Assembly: GCF_004770265.1 (NCBI RefSeq)
Contig: NZ_RQGQ01000004.1
Location: 1 to 64,000 of the forward strand
Direction: 5' to 3'
Source of the DNA: Leptospira congkakensis
GTDB lineage: Bacteria > Spirochaetota > Leptospiria > Leptospirales > Leptospiraceae
Length of the DNA stretch: 64,000 nucleotides
Within the stretch, counting starts at the first letter, position 1, and the number at the start of each line of letters is the position of its first letter. The translations under genes were made by a program, and so were the position numbers. Of the stretch, positions 63,326 to 64,000 are shown in pieces. The notes beneath the pieces are model-generated. The model ran no database searches and was not told the DNA's origin. It saw only the letters and a program-made list of their open reading frames with translations.

Positions 63326-64000
63326 ATGGAAGCACCATATATTGTCATCATTTCCACCGGTTCTGAAATTACAGCCGGAAGGAGTTTAGATACTAACTCT
63401 GGTTGGATGGCAAACCAATTGTTCGAATTAGGTTGGAAGGTGAAAAAGTTTATTGCTTTGCCTGATGATCCAGAACTGATCCTTTCTGAATTAAAAACTT
63501 TAAAACAATTGGCAGAATCAAAACCTGTTTTAGTTCTGATGACCGGTGGTCTTGGCCCAACTGAAGATGATTATACTTTAGAAACCGTTTTAAAACTCAG
63601 TGGAAAAAAATCTTACTCTGTTGAAAAAGCAAAGATCCGTTTACAAAGAATTTATGAATCTCGTGGAAAACAATATAGTGATATCCTTCCTACCGTAATG
63701 CGCCAAACACATGTTCCAGAAGATTGCAAAACTTTAGACAATCATGTTGGGATTGCTGTTGGATTTGTGGAACCTATCGGAGTAGATTCATATTTGGTTT
63801 GTATGCCAGGTGTTCCTTCAGAAATGAAGGAGATGTTCGCACGAAGGTTAACCCCAGAACTAAAAAGAATTTACCCACGAGAAAACTTAGTCCAAAAAAC
63901 CAAATGGTTATGGAATATTGGTGAATCACTTTACCAAAAAGATTTTGTCGAAGCCCATCGGGATAGACTTTTTTCTGGTGTAGAATGGGGTGTCACAGCA
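63326..64000 (+). CDS. cinA: CinA-family protein, 5' part
   Basis: The frame from ATG 63326 is open to the window edge (225 codons). It translates to a CinA/MoCF-type domain: YIVIISTGSEITAGRSLDTNS, LVLMTGGLGPTEDDYTLETV and YLVCMPGVPSEMKEMF. CinA proteins are nicotinamide mononucleotide deamidases and/or ADP-ribose pyrophosphatases. Whether a C-terminal deamidase domain follows lies outside the window. It starts six bases after argS. Confidence 0.93.
   Translation, partial: MEAPYIVIISTGSEITAGRSLDTNSGWMANQLFELGWKVKKFIALPDDPELILSELKTLKQLAESKPVLVLMTGGLGPTEDDYTLETVLKLSGKKSYSVEKAKIRLQRIYESRGKQYSDILPTVMRQTHVPEDCKTLDNHVGIAVGFVEPIGVDSYLVCMPGVPSEMKEMFARRLTPELKRIYPRENLVQKTKWLWNIGESLYQKDFVEAHRDRLFSGVEWGVTA

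Overview
The window is chromosomal DNA of a spirochaete, almost certainly Leptospira and more likely the saprophytic or low-virulence side of the genus; the species is not resolved. The evidence is the moderately AT-rich composition, two tandem FlaB periplasmic flagellins, many lipoproteins with short spirochaetal lipoboxes, a MutL with endonuclease motifs, and frequent TTG starts. No rRNA, tRNA, CRISPR array, insertion sequence or prophage was recognised, and genes are packed tightly with many 4-base overlaps.

Layout. 1-548 is AT-rich and apparently non-coding. 549-3731 (minus) is a three-gene set: a RecA/RadA-like protein lacking the Walker A lysine, a small helical protein, and a divergent family B DNA polymerase with a degenerate exonuclease and an altered motif C. 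3732-4844 holds GC-rich, strongly foldable intergenic elements around one small membrane protein. 4845-6682 is a convergent pair of an LpoB-like lipoprotein and a TPR lipoprotein. 6715-9450 (minus) is a flavin reductase-like gene followed by purL, divergent from a PerR-type regulator. 9971-13022 is mutL, an ECF sigma factor and its likely membrane partner. 13029-16916 carries a TPR protein, a short HPF, and a DUF4912 plus GH57 branching enzyme pair. 16973-21534 has a SET-domain protein, ribH-nusB-TPR-methyltransferase. 21543-25025 is a DEAD-box helicase, an AmiC-type amidase and a GerM-like membrane protein.

25026-27347 is the flagellin locus: two flaB genes, each preceded by a stable hairpin close to its ribosome binding site, with phased A-tracts in front of the first and a strong terminator after the second. 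27478-41202 is mixed housekeeping: lipoprotein, DoxX-like protein, KefF/KefC, cyclophilin, rhodanese, histidine kinase plus response regulator, FlgT-like lipoprotein, NamZ-type hydrolase, DUF2797, RluA-type synthase and YchF.

41338-47249 (minus) reads as one long operon: TPR membrane protein, cysteine desulfurase, membrane-anchored CHAT caspase-like protease, an exported protein, an ECF sigma factor and a small protein, ending at a canonical terminator. The CHAT-exported protein-sigma cluster is the best candidate for an undescribed protease-controlled transcription switch. 47237-51171 (plus) is a TPR protein, a LolB-like lipoprotein and a CapA-type protein.

52001-64000 (plus) is a dense core run: rpsF-ssb-rpsR-rplI-dnaB-aspS, then phoH-like-pgpH-like-ybeY-recO, a small membrane protein, argS and the 5' part of cinA, which is cut by the window edge.
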